Shown here in pieces: positions 31,008-40,789 of a stretch of DNA of 64,000 nucleotides (positions are counted from its first letter, which is position 1; each line of letters opens with the position of its first letter). Source of the DNA: an uncultured beta proteobacterium. Lineage in GTDB: Bacteria > Pseudomonadota > Gammaproteobacteria > Burkholderiales > SG8-39. The stretch covers positions 124,001-188,000 of the forward strand of contig CAIOLO010000032.1 of NCBI GenBank assembly GCA_903859155.1, read 5' to 3'. Position numbers and translations under genes: made by a program. The notes under the pieces were generated by a model. That model did not search any database and had not been told where the DNA came from. It saw only the letters and a list, made by a program, of their open reading frames with translations.

Positions 31008-32117
31008 ATGATGCCGCCTAGATTTCCTTCAATACCCCTGTTCAAGGTGTTCATGTCGCCAAAGGAGCAACTTTTACCTCGCCTGACCGAGGTTTTGTAC
31101 AGCGGCCAAATCTCTGAGGGACCGCCGGTTGCGGAGTTCGAAAGGCAGTTTGCACGTTTCGTCGATCAGCCCGATTCGCTGTCTTTTTACTCTGGTACCG
31201 CCGCGCTTCACACCGCTATTGCGCTTGCGGGTGTTGCCCCCGGAGATGAGGTCATCTCCACGGCCATGACTGCCGAGCCAACCAACCTGGCAATTCTCCA
31301 CGCCGGGGGAAGCGTGGTCTGGGGCGATGTCGATCCTTGCAACGGCAATATTGATCCGCTTTCAGTGGAATCCATGATAACCCCCCGGACACGGGCAATT
31401 GTGGCAGTGCACTATGGCGGAGTACCCGTCAGTTTGACGCGATTGAGTGAGGTTGCCGCAAGATGGGGGATCCCGGTAATCGAAGATGCTGCACACGCCC
31501 TCGGGGCGAAATACGGCGGAAAGCTGATAGGGGCGCACTCCCGATTTGTCATGTATTCCCTTCAGGCTATCAAGCATATGACTACAGTAGACGGCGGAAT
31601 GCTGATTTGCAGGGATCCCGAAGACGGTATCAGGGGGAGGCGCTTTCGCTGGTTTGGCATGGACAGGGCGGCGACCCGCACAGAATTGGATATTTCCGAG
31701 ATCGGCTACAAATACCATATGAACAACGTCAATGCGGTCATCGGACAGGTCCAGCTAGAAAATATTGCCCCGGTAATTGCGAAGCACGTTGAAAACGGCA
31801 AATGGATGGATGGTGCCTTGAAAAACCTTGACGGCCTTCGTCTCTGTACCTGGGATGCCGAAGCGCAGCCGTCCTACTGGTTTTATACCTTGCTGGCGGA
31901 ACGCCGGGATGACCTTGCCAAAGCGCTGTCGAGTCGAGGCATTGGGTGCTCTCTGGCGCATAAGCGCAATGACCGGCACAGCCTGTTCAAAAGGAGCCGG
32001 CGGGAATTGCCCGGTCTGGACCTGTTCTATTCGAGAATGCTCCACATACCCTGTGGTTGGTGGGTAACCCGCGAGGATCGGGAATATATCGCGGATGCAA
32101 TTAAACGGGGATGGTAG
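31008..32117 (+). CDS. DegT/DnrJ/EryC1-type sugar aminotransferase
   Basis: PLP-dependent aminotransferase of the family that makes amino sugars from nucleotide keto-sugars. The ATG at 31008 (AGGG at Shine-Dalgarno distance) gives 369 residues. The PLP-binding features are present: SGTAALHTA, IEDAAHALGA, and Lys189 within YSLQAIKHMTT. The MNNVNAVIG subunit-contact motif is also seen. It ends with the unusual HIPCGWWV motif shared with the next gene, so the two are paralogues. Specific sugar unknown. Confidence 0.85.
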   Translation: MMPPRFPSIPLFKVFMSPKEQLLPRLTEVLYSGQISEGPPVAEFERQFARFVDQPDSLSFYSGTAALHTAIALAGVAPGDEVISTAMTAEPTNLAILHAGGSVVWGDVDPCNGNIDPLSVESMITPRTRAIVAVHYGGVPVSLTRLSEVAARWGIPVIEDAAHALGAKYGGKLIGAHSRFVMYSLQAIKHMTTVDGGMLICRDPEDGIRGRRFRWFGMDRAATRTELDISEIGYKYHMNNVNAVIGQVQLENIAPVIAKHVENGKWMDGALKNLDGLRLCTWDAEAQPSYWFYTLLAERRDDLAKALSSRGIGCSLAHKRNDRHSLFKRSRRELPGLDLFYSRMLHIPCGWWVTREDREYIADAIKRGW

Positions 32118-32119
32118 CA

Positions 32120-33241
32120 ATGTCCATTGCGATTCCACTTTTTAAGACACATCTGCCACACGATGCGCATCTGGCGGTCAAAGCGACCATTGAAACCGGA
32201 CAACTTGCTTTGGGTGCAAACGTCGCGCAATTTGAAAAACGTTTGGGCAGTTGGCTGGGAACTCACCGAGTTTGTGGAATCAGCGATGTCTCGGGGGCAT
32301 TGACCCTCGCGCTCTACGTCTCAGGCGTGCGCCCTGGTGACGAAGTCATTCTCTCCCCAATGATATGCCTGGCTACCAGTATGCCGATTGCCAATCTCTT
32401 CGCCACGCCGGTATGGTGCGACATAGAGCCAAACACCGGAATGATGGATGCCTCGTTGCTGCCTCAGTTGATAACCGAGAAGACCCGCGCAATTATCGCG
32501 TTTCACTGGTCAGGAGATGTTGCAAACCTGGCGGAATTGCGAAAAGTCGCAAATCGCGCGGCAATCCCGCTGATCGAAGATGCATCCGAAGCGTTTGGCG
32601 CCGAATACCAGGGCGCCAGGATCGGCTGCGAAACGGCTGATTTCACAGTGATGTCATTTGGCGCGGTGCGCCAACTCACCTGCGGCGAGGGGGCCTCCAT
32701 ATCGACGCTCAACGAGCGCAACTATGATTCGCTCCAAAAGCTCAGACGCTACGGAATCAATAGCGCAACTTTCCGCCTTTCGCATGGGGATTTGAATCCG
32801 GACAGTGATATTCCTTTGGCGGGATTCAACTTTCCAATGAACAACATTGCAGCAACAATCGGACTCGAACAGTTTCGAGACATCGATGACATTTTGACCA
32901 AGTACCGTGCCAATGGCGCCTATTTTCAGGACGCCCTTGCTGATACGCCTGGGATAACGCTTCTTGCGCGGCAAAAGAACTCTATTTCGGGGTACTGGAC
33001 CTATTCGATGCGCGCCGAGAGGCGAGACGATTTGGTTCGCAAGCTTGTATTAAACGGAATTGGCGCTCAGCGTCTGCATTTGCGAAATGACAAGTACTCC
33101 TGCTTTTCCGCATCAATTAGCAAGAGTCCATTGCCTGGTGTGGAAATTTTTGATCGAGAAAACCTTTCGATTCCCTGCGGTTGGTGGGTTGGTTCCCGTG
33201 AACGCGAAATCATTTCGTCCTGTATCCGAGCCGGATGGTAA
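32120..33241 (+). CDS. DegT-family paralogue lacking the PLP lysine
   Basis: A 373-residue paralogue of the preceding enzyme, sharing IEDAS, PMNNIAATIG and the terminal IPCGWWV motif. The segment that should carry the PLP-forming lysine reads SFGAVRQLTCGEG: codon CGC at 32669-32671 encodes Arg (residue 184) where the first protein has Lys. It may be a non-catalytic partner or an altered enzyme; ColD-type dehydratases use His at this position. Start: ATG at 32120 with GGGGA eight bases upstream; an ATG at 32111 overlaps the upstream stop. Confidence 0.8.
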   Translation: MSIAIPLFKTHLPHDAHLAVKATIETGQLALGANVAQFEKRLGSWLGTHRVCGISDVSGALTLALYVSGVRPGDEVILSPMICLATSMPIANLFATPVWCDIEPNTGMMDASLLPQLITEKTRAIIAFHWSGDVANLAELRKVANRAAIPLIEDASEAFGAEYQGARIGCETADFTVMSFGAVRQLTCGEGASISTLNERNYDSLQKLRRYGINSATFRLSHGDLNPDSDIPLAGFNFPMNNIAATIGLEQFRDIDDILTKYRANGAYFQDALADTPGITLLARQKNSISGYWTYSMRAERRDDLVRKLVLNGIGAQRLHLRNDKYSCFSASISKSPLPGVEIFDRENLSIPCGWWVGSREREIISSCIRAGW

Positions 33242-34101
33242 AAATAGAGACCGGATTCTGCCGCGCCGATGAGTTGGAATCGGTACAGCGTCAATTTAAC
33301 CAGGAGTTCATTTATTCCAAAGGCAGAACAATCGAGGTTCAGCATCGGTTTCCGGGGATCCTGGACAACCCGGAAAACATTCTGGTTCGAAGGGTTGCCG
33401 GTGAGATTGTTTCCGCCCTTGCTATCAAGCGGTTTGCCTGGGATACGCCCACAGAACGATACCGCGCAGCCATGGTTGGCCTTGTATGGACGATTCCCTC
33501 CATGAGAGCCCAAGGACATGCCGCGGCAACTCTCGATTACCTGCGCTTGCAACTTTCTCGGGAGCAGTGCGATTTCGCAGTACTTTGGACCACTCAACCA
33601 ACTGTCTATTCGGGGTCAGGCTGGATTGCCGCAGATTGCGGACGTTATGGCGTTCTGCCCGGGAAACCCGGTGTCTACCTTGAGACTCCGATCAATCGGG
33701 CAAGCACCGAAAAAATCCAGCAAATTCGCGAAGCCTTCTCACCCATGCGCGTCAGCCGAGTCAGAACTGACACGTTCCCGCTGCCGCCCCCTGCAATCCA
33801 GTTGAAGATGCTGCTGGAGCCCGATGCCTACGCAATTATCGGGTTGGCCAGGGATAACGCCTATGTTTTTGACATTAATGGCGCTTTCAATTCGCTTCAA
33901 AGTCTGTGGCAGAAGATATCCCGATCCGGCATGCATATCCACATGAACGCTGCGGATGGCAATCCAGTCAATGACTGGGTAAATCAGATGCTGCAGACGA
34001 ACCTGCCATTCAAGCCGTTGGCCATGTGGCAGCCAATGTCGAAACGAGCGATGAAGCTGAATTACGCATCGATCTACATTCCGATTCTTGACAGACTGTG
34101 A
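33235..34101 (+). CDS. GNAT-family N-acetyltransferase
   Basis: A 288-residue protein with a GNAT fold in its N-terminal half: VGLVWTIPSMRAQGHAAATLDYL contains the acetyl-CoA pyrophosphate-binding RxxGxA pattern. The C-terminal half (about 170-288) is not recognised and could be a second degenerate GNAT or a substrate domain. The ATG overlaps the end of the second aminotransferase-like gene, so it is probably in the same operon. N-acetylation of an amino sugar made by the upstream enzymes is the simplest reading, but unproven. Confidence 0.7.
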   Translation: MVKIETGFCRADELESVQRQFNQEFIYSKGRTIEVQHRFPGILDNPENILVRRVAGEIVSALAIKRFAWDTPTERYRAAMVGLVWTIPSMRAQGHAAATLDYLRLQLSREQCDFAVLWTTQPTVYSGSGWIAADCGRYGVLPGKPGVYLETPINRASTEKIQQIREAFSPMRVSRVRTDTFPLPPPAIQLKMLLEPDAYAIIGLARDNAYVFDINGAFNSLQSLWQKISRSGMHIHMNAADGNPVNDWVNQMLQTNLPFKPLAMWQPMSKRAMKLNYASIYIPILDRL

Positions 34102-34115
34102 ACTGCCATTCACCG

Positions 34116-35804
34116 CTACTCGCCGACTTCGGCCAATAGCCTGTACGTAGCCTCAAGCCGCTCAATGAATCCGATCTCATCCATCAATACAGAGGATCGC
34201 ATGCGATCGCGCATTGATCGGCGCAAAATGGCAATCCCATTTCCAGCGAGTTCGACGGCCTTTTGTACATACTCGTTTTCGGACTCCGCCACGCACTGCG
34301 TCGGTCCAGCCAGCGAAATAATCGCACTCGATGATCGGCTGAATCCGCAATCGCCTGCAAGTGCAATCACTGGCAGCCCCATCCATAAGCTTTCACAAGT
34401 CGTTGCACCGCCGCAATAGGGAAACGGATCCAGCGCGATATCGGTAGTTGTCATCTCGCCCAAATATTCCCTGCGCGGTATTCGTCCCAAGATCTGGAGG
34501 CGCTCACCGCCAATTCCACGCCTTAGAAAAGGTGCCACAAGGCGCTGAACCGTCGCGCCGTCACCGGGGACGCCGAGCAGTTTAAGACGGCTGTTCGGAC
34601 ATTGTTCCAGAATTCTGCTCCAGCTATCCAGGACACTTTCGTTGAGCTTCGCTACATGATTAAAAGAACCGAACGTGAAATAGCCATTTGACTCGCACGG
34701 TGCGGCTGAAACCTCCGGTACATCCCCAGCTGGCCGGTAGCACCACGAAATCGGGTCCAGACGGATCAATTTTTCACTATGCACCAGATCAGCAATATCC
34801 GGAGGATCCATCAGGGAGTCTGTAATCCGGTAATCCATTGCTTTCATTCCGGTCGTATTGAGGTATCCAAGCCAGGTCATCTGGACACCGACCGGTTTCA
34901 GGCCAAAAACCCCCAGACGATTTCCGCGCGTGTGACCGGAAAGATCGACCAGAATATCGACCCCGTCCTGAATTATCATTGCGGCGACCTGCTCATCGCC
35001 TAGCAAGTGCACATTTCGCCAGACAACAGGCATCTGCCGGATTTCTAATGTCACCTGATCGGACTCGGCCTGATTTGCGTAGCAGAATATCTCGAATTTA
35101 TCCCTGCTATGCCGCTCGAGTACCGGCAACAAAAACCGAACCACCGCATGCTCGCGAAAATCCGCCGAGACATAACCTATGCGTATTTTGTCATTCGATT
35201 TCTTTCCCTTTCTCTGCCGTGACGCCGGCATTTCATCTGGTCTGGCATCCCAACCGGCTGCCCAGCGCAGGTGATCCACATAGTGTGCATATCGGTCGTG
35301 ATCCGGCAAGGCGTTGGTAATGAACAATGAATATTCCGCGGAGATTGAATCGAGTGGGTCGCCCGATACCGGCTTCAGGCAACGAATCGCGTTTTCGATC
35401 TCCCCCAGTTCGTAATACGCAAGACTGAGTTCCCTGCGTGCATCGGCTTGGCCGGAATCAAGTTCCAATACTGCAAGGTAATGGGATATCGCTTGACGAT
35501 AATCGCGCCGCTGCTGAAGCGCCAAGTGTCCGAGATTGATATGTGCCGAAACTAGTCGCGGTTCGCATTCCACTGCTTTAACAAATGACTCATTTGCGGC
35601 CCCGAATTGACCCAATTCACAGTAGGTAATGCCGATGTCGTTATGTGCTTCCGCGTCATTGGGCATCGCCACGAGATAATTGCGATAGGCTTCGGCCGCA
35701 GCAGACCAGTCATTACGCCCTCTGGCGGCCGCCGCGACGGCTTTTAGCGAAGCATTGCGTCCACGCATCAATCGGGCAAGTTCAGCAAAAAGCCTGCCTA
35801 GCAT
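34116..35804 (-). CDS. TPR protein fused to GT41 (OGT-like) glycosyltransferase
   Basis: Resembles bacterial O-GlcNAc-transferase-like proteins: TPR repeats (about 30-165) followed by a GT41 catalytic region with RIGYVSADFREHAV, VDILVDLSGHTRGNR, the FNHVAKLN segment and GGATTCESLWMGLPV near the C-terminus. Such enzymes modify Ser/Thr of proteins; in bacteria few substrates are known. I prefer the ATG at 35804 (562 residues, AAGG upstream); a TTG at 35825 adds seven residues. Converges on the acetyltransferase gene. Confidence 0.85.
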   Translation of the reverse strand: MLGRLFAELARLMRGRNASLKAVAAAARGRNDWSAAAEAYRNYLVAMPNDAEAHNDIGITYCELGQFGAANESFVKAVECEPRLVSAHINLGHLALQQRRDYRQAISHYLAVLELDSGQADARRELSLAYYELGEIENAIRCLKPVSGDPLDSISAEYSLFITNALPDHDRYAHYVDHLRWAAGWDARPDEMPASRQRKGKKSNDKIRIGYVSADFREHAVVRFLLPVLERHSRDKFEIFCYANQAESDQVTLEIRQMPVVWRNVHLLGDEQVAAMIIQDGVDILVDLSGHTRGNRLGVFGLKPVGVQMTWLGYLNTTGMKAMDYRITDSLMDPPDIADLVHSEKLIRLDPISWCYRPAGDVPEVSAAPCESNGYFTFGSFNHVAKLNESVLDSWSRILEQCPNSRLKLLGVPGDGATVQRLVAPFLRRGIGGERLQILGRIPRREYLGEMTTTDIALDPFPYCGGATTCESLWMGLPVIALAGDCGFSRSSSAIISLAGPTQCVAESENEYVQKAVELAGNGIAILRRSMRDRMRSSVLMDEIGFIERLEATYRLLAEVGE

Positions 35805-35907
35805 CTGGCGGCCTTGCAACCGCAATGAATTCTTGCGCGCTTCATCTATGCTTCAACCTTCCAGAAATATTTCAAAGTGGGAAATTCGGGCCTGAGCGAC
35901 ACCAGAT

Positions 35908-37698
35908 CTATCCAGGGTTGTCGACCGGATTCGACGCAGCATATTTTTTCTTGATCTCCATATCCAAAGCAGCGACCGCGCTCTTGATGGCACTGTCCCA
36001 CGAACCGATCTTTTCCTGCCTGATGATTTTCGCTGACGGGTACCAGGGAAGTTTGGTTCCCTTTTCCAAATATCTCCATTCCGTCACGACGGGAGCCAAA
36101 ACCCATACCTTGCGCCCCAGCGCTCCGGCCAGATGTACCGCTGCAGTGCACACGCTCAATACCCCGTCCAACGCACATATAAGCGCCGCCGTTTGTTCAT
36201 AGTCATCGATTGCTTCAGGCCAGTGGGTAAGACCGATACCGGGGATGTTCCGCAGCAGATTCAAATCCGATTCCACCGAGTCATATTGAAGGCTGATTGC
36301 ATTGATCGGCATTCGCAGTACCGGAATCAACTGGTCCAGCGGGATTGAACGCAGATGCCGTCGCGTAGCAATGGAACCACCCCGCCATGACAGGCCCAAC
36401 TTGAATTCACTGCCCAAAGCCGCAAGCTTCAAAGTCCAGTCACGAACGCAGTTCGGATCTGCCACAAGGTAGCCGTCGTGTTCGGGAAACTCACTCCAAT
36501 TATTCCTGAAAAATCCCGGCAAATCGCCCATAGCAACTTGATAATCGATCAATCCCGCTGTCTGCAACCAGAGTGCTTCGACGCCGGAGGGTACATTTTC
36601 CTGGACGCGTGCGGTCGGGAACGATCTTTGGAACAGGGAAACCAGTTTCGGGTTGCACTCGATAATCGTACGGCCGGCCTGCGCGATGACCTCCCGAAAA
36701 CACGACGCGAACATTATCTGATCCCCGACGCCCTGTTCACCGTATATTAGAATCGCCTTGCCCTCCAGGGACTCTCCACGCCATATTGGAAATCGATAGG
36801 GCCGTGCGATGGCAAAGCGGCTGGAATGCCGGATTCCATAATCGCGCCAACCCGTCGAAAAATCCCCCTGCTTGAGTTTCATGCAGGCCCTAACCAGGCG
36901 TGCCTCAGCATCCTCCGGAGCGATTGCCAGCGCGCGGTCAATCAGGTCAAAGCCCTCCTCATGCCGACCCTGCTCCAGGAGATTCCAGCCCAAATTTGTC
37001 AGCGCAGGAAGCCAATCCGGATCGGCTTCAAGCGCATGACGAAGCAACGCATCCGCTCGCTCAAACTCACCCAGTTCACGCCCGAGAACAAGGCCCAGCA
37101 GATTTGCGACGCCCCGGTCGACCGTCGTCGCCCCGTGGACAAGCGGGTCCAGCGTTCTCAATACGGACTGGTGGTCCCCAAGACGGTAGTACGTGTCCGC
37201 CAATGCAATGCTCGCCTCGATATGTCCAGGGCATTGTTTCAGGAAATCCGATATCAACGCGAAAGATTCGGAACCTCGACCAAGAGACTCCAGAGCCTTG
37301 ATCTTCGCACTGCAAGCCGTAAACAAATCCGATTTGTAGTGCAATGCCAGATTAAAGAGATCGATTGCCTGTTCCGCATCGCCAATGGCCAGCCAAAGCA
37401 AGCCAAGGCGGTAATTGAGACCCGGATCAGCAGGAAAGTCCCTGAGTGCCGATTCGATAACAGTCTTTGCATCAAGCAATCGGCCTTCGATCCGCAAAGC
37501 CTCGGCTTGCTCGCAATATTCTTCGGCGCTCGAAATCGAAGTGAGTGCGGTCTTTTCGGGAAAGCTCTCCACTGCCGCGATGGCAACAGCCGAAGGCACC
37601 TGCAGTGCAGAAAAGGAATCCCTGGCGGCTATCCCCCTTGCCTGCCTGGACAACGAGTCGCTTCTACGTTCAAGTTTCCGTCTAACCCACGCAAACAT
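35908..37698 (-). CDS. TPR protein with GT9-like C-terminal domain
   Basis: A 596-residue protein: a basic N-terminus, TPR repeats from about 60 to 290, then a domain with IYGEQGVGDQIMFASCF and a late ICALDGVLSVCTAAVHLAGALG, which resembles the nucleotide-sugar-binding part of family 9 (heptosyltransferase-like) enzymes found in many TPR proteins. Starts 18 bases after the GT8-like gene and is followed by the GT41 gene, all on the reverse strand. Exact activity unknown. Confidence 0.75.
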   Translation of the reverse strand: MFAWVRRKLERRSDSLSRQARGIAARDSFSALQVPSAVAIAAVESFPEKTALTSISSAEEYCEQAEALRIEGRLLDAKTVIESALRDFPADPGLNYRLGLLWLAIGDAEQAIDLFNLALHYKSDLFTACSAKIKALESLGRGSESFALISDFLKQCPGHIEASIALADTYYRLGDHQSVLRTLDPLVHGATTVDRGVANLLGLVLGRELGEFERADALLRHALEADPDWLPALTNLGWNLLEQGRHEEGFDLIDRALAIAPEDAEARLVRACMKLKQGDFSTGWRDYGIRHSSRFAIARPYRFPIWRGESLEGKAILIYGEQGVGDQIMFASCFREVIAQAGRTIIECNPKLVSLFQRSFPTARVQENVPSGVEALWLQTAGLIDYQVAMGDLPGFFRNNWSEFPEHDGYLVADPNCVRDWTLKLAALGSEFKLGLSWRGGSIATRRHLRSIPLDQLIPVLRMPINAISLQYDSVESDLNLLRNIPGIGLTHWPEAIDDYEQTAALICALDGVLSVCTAAVHLAGALGRKVWVLAPVVTEWRYLEKGTKLPWYPSAKIIRQEKIGSWDSAIKSAVAALDMEIKKKYAASNPVDNPG

Positions 37699-37716
37699 GA
37701 GCGGTCCTGCCTGGTT

Positions 37717-38391
37717 TTAATCGCGAACTGCGAACAGCATGGCATCCCTTTCGGTGCGCCACACCTGCGCATAACTGCAGTTTTCATATTCGGGAAAATA
37801 GGGCCCCCCGGTTGTAAAGTGAACCAAAGAAGCATCCGCGGTCGGCGCGTCGTATCCGACCAGATGGTTCCATCTGCCGGGCAATTCGCCAATGAGCGCA
37901 TCGCTTTCAAGCCACTTGAACTGGTGCAACTCCAAGCCGGTTGCGGTATTGACCCGATCCGGAGTCAATTGGCGGCATCGCGAGTTGTTGAAAATCATGA
38001 CGCTGGACCAGTTCTTCTTTTCATATGCTACCTGCTCTGAACCAAGAAACTTAGTCTTCTCCTTGGGCTTGTGATCATGTTTGACCACCTGTACGGCATA
38101 ACGTGCGTCACGCATCGCCCAGAGTTCGGCGATGTCCGCGAGCATAAGCATGTCGCAATCCATAAAGATGCTCCATCCTTCGTACTCCGAAAGATATGGT
38201 GCAAGAAACCTGGAAAACGAAAAATCCGTCGACTGAAGCGGATGTCGTTCACGCGCGAATGCCGCAGCCAGTTGCGAGAGCATTATTGGGGCAATTGAAA
38301 CCGGCGCTGAACTGCGTCTCAGAATGCTGTGCGCAAGTACGTTAAATGCGACCGTTTCGCGAGGATCAAACCCGATAAAAACACGAATCAT
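37717..38391 (-). CDS. GT8-like glycosyltransferase
   Basis: A 224-residue glycosyltransferase with the N-terminus MIRVFIGFDPRET and a DxD metal-binding motif in FMDCDMLML, in the style of family 8 enzymes using nucleotide sugars. AGGTGG precedes the ATG at 38391; the frame extends upstream to 38529 without support. First gene of the reverse-strand transferase group (GT8-like, TPR-GT9-like, TPR-GT41). Confidence 0.75.
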   Translation of the reverse strand: MIRVFIGFDPRETVAFNVLAHSILRRSSAPVSIAPIMLSQLAAAFARERHPLQSTDFSFSRFLAPYLSEYEGWSIFMDCDMLMLADIAELWAMRDARYAVQVVKHDHKPKEKTKFLGSEQVAYEKKNWSSVMIFNNSRCRQLTPDRVNTATGLELHQFKWLESDALIGELPGRWNHLVGYDAPTADASLVHFTTGGPYFPEYENCSYAQVWRTERDAMLFAVRD

Positions 38392-38548
38392 TTGTCCACC
38401 TTTGAATACTTTTTGTCCGCGACAAGCCACAGCATGTCGCCGTTGACCTGGAGCGTACCTGCCAATTGCATTTCCGTCAGTACCAGACACCGCAAAATGC
38501 GGAATAGTTGGAAGCGGAAACAATAACATGCACTACAATCCCAACGAC

Positions 38549-38554
38549 TATAAT
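38549..38554 (+). promoter_or_regulatory. Perfect -10 box before the 38.6-kb gene
   Basis: TATAAT at 38549-38554 is positioned to start transcription about 53 bases before the ATG at 38614. No good -35 box is found 16-18 bases upstream, so an activator or another sigma factor might be involved. Confidence 0.3.
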
Positions 38555-38613
38555 ACGGCCTGAATCCACGATGGCCCGGTTGTGTATGCCTGCCGACAAA
38601 CGGAAGAGACCTC

Positions 38614-38946
38614 ATGTTTTCCAAGATCTTTTCGACCAGCAAGGTCAATGAGTTTTCCAAGAGCCTTGCCACAGACATTGCAAAGCGCTACCCGCCAGCG
38701 ATCGCCAACAATCCAGAGCAAATGGTCTCCCACAAGAGGCTGACGGCGATTCTGGAGGAAGCGTTCACTCGAGCTGCGGAATTTCAGAAAGAACAGAAGC
38801 TTGGTTGGTTCCGGCGCGCCAAGCTCGTGAATGAATTCCAATGGGAGTTGAAGGAACTGGGATACGACAAGAAATTCGTCGAAATGGCCGCGGAAGGGCT
38901 GCTTGTCTACGTGACTCGCGGGCCGCACGCCATCAGGAAGAACTAA
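38614..38946 (+). CDS. Conserved hypothetical protein (110 aa)
   Basis: A soluble, mostly helical, basic protein beginning MFSKIFSTSKVNEFSK, with no signal peptide or membrane segment and no motif I can name. Ribosome-site-like GGAAGAG precedes the ATG. It lies alone on the + strand between the glycosyltransferase locus and the signalling cluster, convergent with the HD-GYP gene. Composition is like its neighbours. Confidence 0.65.
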   Translation: MFSKIFSTSKVNEFSKSLATDIAKRYPPAIANNPEQMVSHKRLTAILEEAFTRAAEFQKEQKLGWFRRAKLVNEFQWELKELGYDKKFVEMAAEGLLVYVTRGPHAIRKN

Positions 38947-39071
38947 TATGCGTCGTGCTGGTCACGACCTACCATGCCGTTTGGCGCCTGTCCCGCCAGG
39001 TAATTCTTCATTGAAGAGCGCATAGACCTCGGGCATACGCTGCTGATCCACGCAAATTTTCATTCGACAAA

Positions 39072-40718
39072 TCAGGGTTGATAGCCTGGGATGCAGCTTT
39101 CATTGACCTGGTCGACCTGCGCCGCGTCCAGAAACCGCTCGGCGTACTTCAAATAGACCTTTTGACGGACGAAAATATCGAATAGGTCCGGATCGATGTG
39201 ACCGCCTTTCTTGAAATTCCCAAGGATGGCAAGCGACTCCGACAAGGTTTTTCCGCTCTTGTAGGGCCGGTCCCTTGCAGTGAGCGCCTCAAAAATATCG
39301 GCAATTCCCATGACACGTGCCTGGACGGACATCTGCTCCCTGGTGAGCCCGCGCGGATAACCTCTCCCATCCATGCGTTCATGATGCCCCCCCGCATACT
39401 CAGGGACATTGTGCAAATGCTTTGGCCAGGGCAAGGCTTCCAGCATCTTTATGGTGGCCACTATGTGGTGGTTGATGATTTCCCGTTCATCCTCGGTGAG
39501 TGTCCCCCGTGGGATGTTCAGATTCTCAATCTCGTTGTCCGAAAGAAAGTTCGCGTTATTTCCGGATGGGTCGGTCCAGCGGTAGATGACGCCTATCCTG
39601 CGGACGCGCTCCTGGGCCTCGGCGGACATTGCCTCACCACCGATGTTTGCATGCCTGAGAAAATCCAAGTCGACTTCGTACTGCTTTATTTTTTCCCGAA
39701 GGTTTTTCTCAATCTCGTAGAAACGCGCCCGTCGAGTTATCTCGTCCGCACCGGCATCGGAAACCAGCTTGAGCTTTTCCTCAAGAGCGGCAATCTGGGC
39801 GTCTCTTTTGATCACCTCGAACCTTGTCTCGATCATGCCGATACGGTCGAATATCTTTTCTAGCTTGGTCGCCTTGTCCACCACATGCACCGGCGTCGTA
39901 ATCTTTCCACAATCATGCAACATACCTGCGATCTTCAGCTCATAGCGGTCGCTGTCGGTCATTCTGAATTTTCCCAGCGGGCCGCCATCGGTTTGATTGA
40001 CCGCCTCGGCAAGCATCATGGTCAGCTCGGGAACCCGCTGGCAATGCCCCCCTGTATAGGGCGACTTGTCGTCTATCGCAGTATTTATCAACACGATGAA
40101 TGACTCGAATAGGCGCTCGAGTTGGTCAATCAACTGTCGATTTGTTATCGCGATTGCCGCCTGCGACGCCAGGGACTCCGCGAGCCGTTGATCAGCCTCT
40201 GAGAACGGCACGATACGGTTGCTGTCCTGGTGCAGCCGGTTTATCAGCTGCATAACCCCTATGATTTCGCCTTCGTGGTTCCGCAGCGGCACGGTCAAAA
40301 AGGACTGCGACCGATAGCCTGTTTTCTTGTCGAAATTCCGGGTTCCGGAAAAATCGAAACCGGCCTCTGTGTATGCATCTGCGATATTCACGGTCTTGCC
40401 GGTCAAGGCAGCGTACGCCACCACCATCTGAAAGTTGGGTTCCCCATCCTTGTTGTTCAGGTGGATTGGATAAAAAGGCACCTCCTGGCCAGTGGTTCCC
40501 CCCATTGCAATGCCCAGGGAGTCCGTACGCACGATCGCGAACCGCAAGCGCTCATCTTCGGTGCGCAAATAGAGGGTGCCACCATCCGCCTGGGTAATGG
40601 TCTTTGCCGCAAGCAGTATTTTTTCGAGCAGACCTTCAAGATTTTTCTCCTGGGACAGGGCCGCTCCAATATCGTTGAGTTGCTCGAGCCGGCGAAACAA
40701 ACTGTCAACGGTATCCAA
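39072..40718 (-). CDS. GAF domain-HD-GYP phosphodiesterase
   Basis: Predicted c-di-GMP phosphodiesterase with an N-terminal GAF sensor (about 15-195) and an HD-GYP domain. The HD pair is in MLHDCGK (268-272) and the GYP signature in HHERMDGRGYPRGL. A charged helical insertion (about 285-400) interrupts the usual HD-GYP spacing. The GAF domain ends with a NKFDE-like pattern (Asn160, Arg161, Phe172, Asp176, Gln177), as in cyclic-nucleotide-binding GAFs. TTG start with GAGGGA five bases upstream. 71 bases after the PilB-like gene. Confidence 0.88.
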   Translation of the reverse strand: MDTVDSLFRRLEQLNDIGAALSQEKNLEGLLEKILLAAKTITQADGGTLYLRTEDERLRFAIVRTDSLGIAMGGTTGQEVPFYPIHLNNKDGEPNFQMVVAYAALTGKTVNIADAYTEAGFDFSGTRNFDKKTGYRSQSFLTVPLRNHEGEIIGVMQLINRLHQDSNRIVPFSEADQRLAESLASQAAIAITNRQLIDQLERLFESFIVLINTAIDDKSPYTGGHCQRVPELTMMLAEAVNQTDGGPLGKFRMTDSDRYELKIAGMLHDCGKITTPVHVVDKATKLEKIFDRIGMIETRFEVIKRDAQIAALEEKLKLVSDAGADEITRRARFYEIEKNLREKIKQYEVDLDFLRHANIGGEAMSAEAQERVRRIGVIYRWTDPSGNNANFLSDNEIENLNIPRGTLTEDEREIINHHIVATIKMLEALPWPKHLHNVPEYAGGHHERMDGRGYPRGLTREQMSVQARVMGIADIFEALTARDRPYKSGKTLSESLAILGNFKKGGHIDPDLFDIFVRQKVYLKYAERFLDAAQVDQVNESCIPGYQP

Positions 40719-40789
40719 CGCGGTCCCTCAGCGGCGAGGCGTAAAGTTCGTTTGGCGCGAAGCGCTAGGGAGCAAAGGCATCGATCCGG

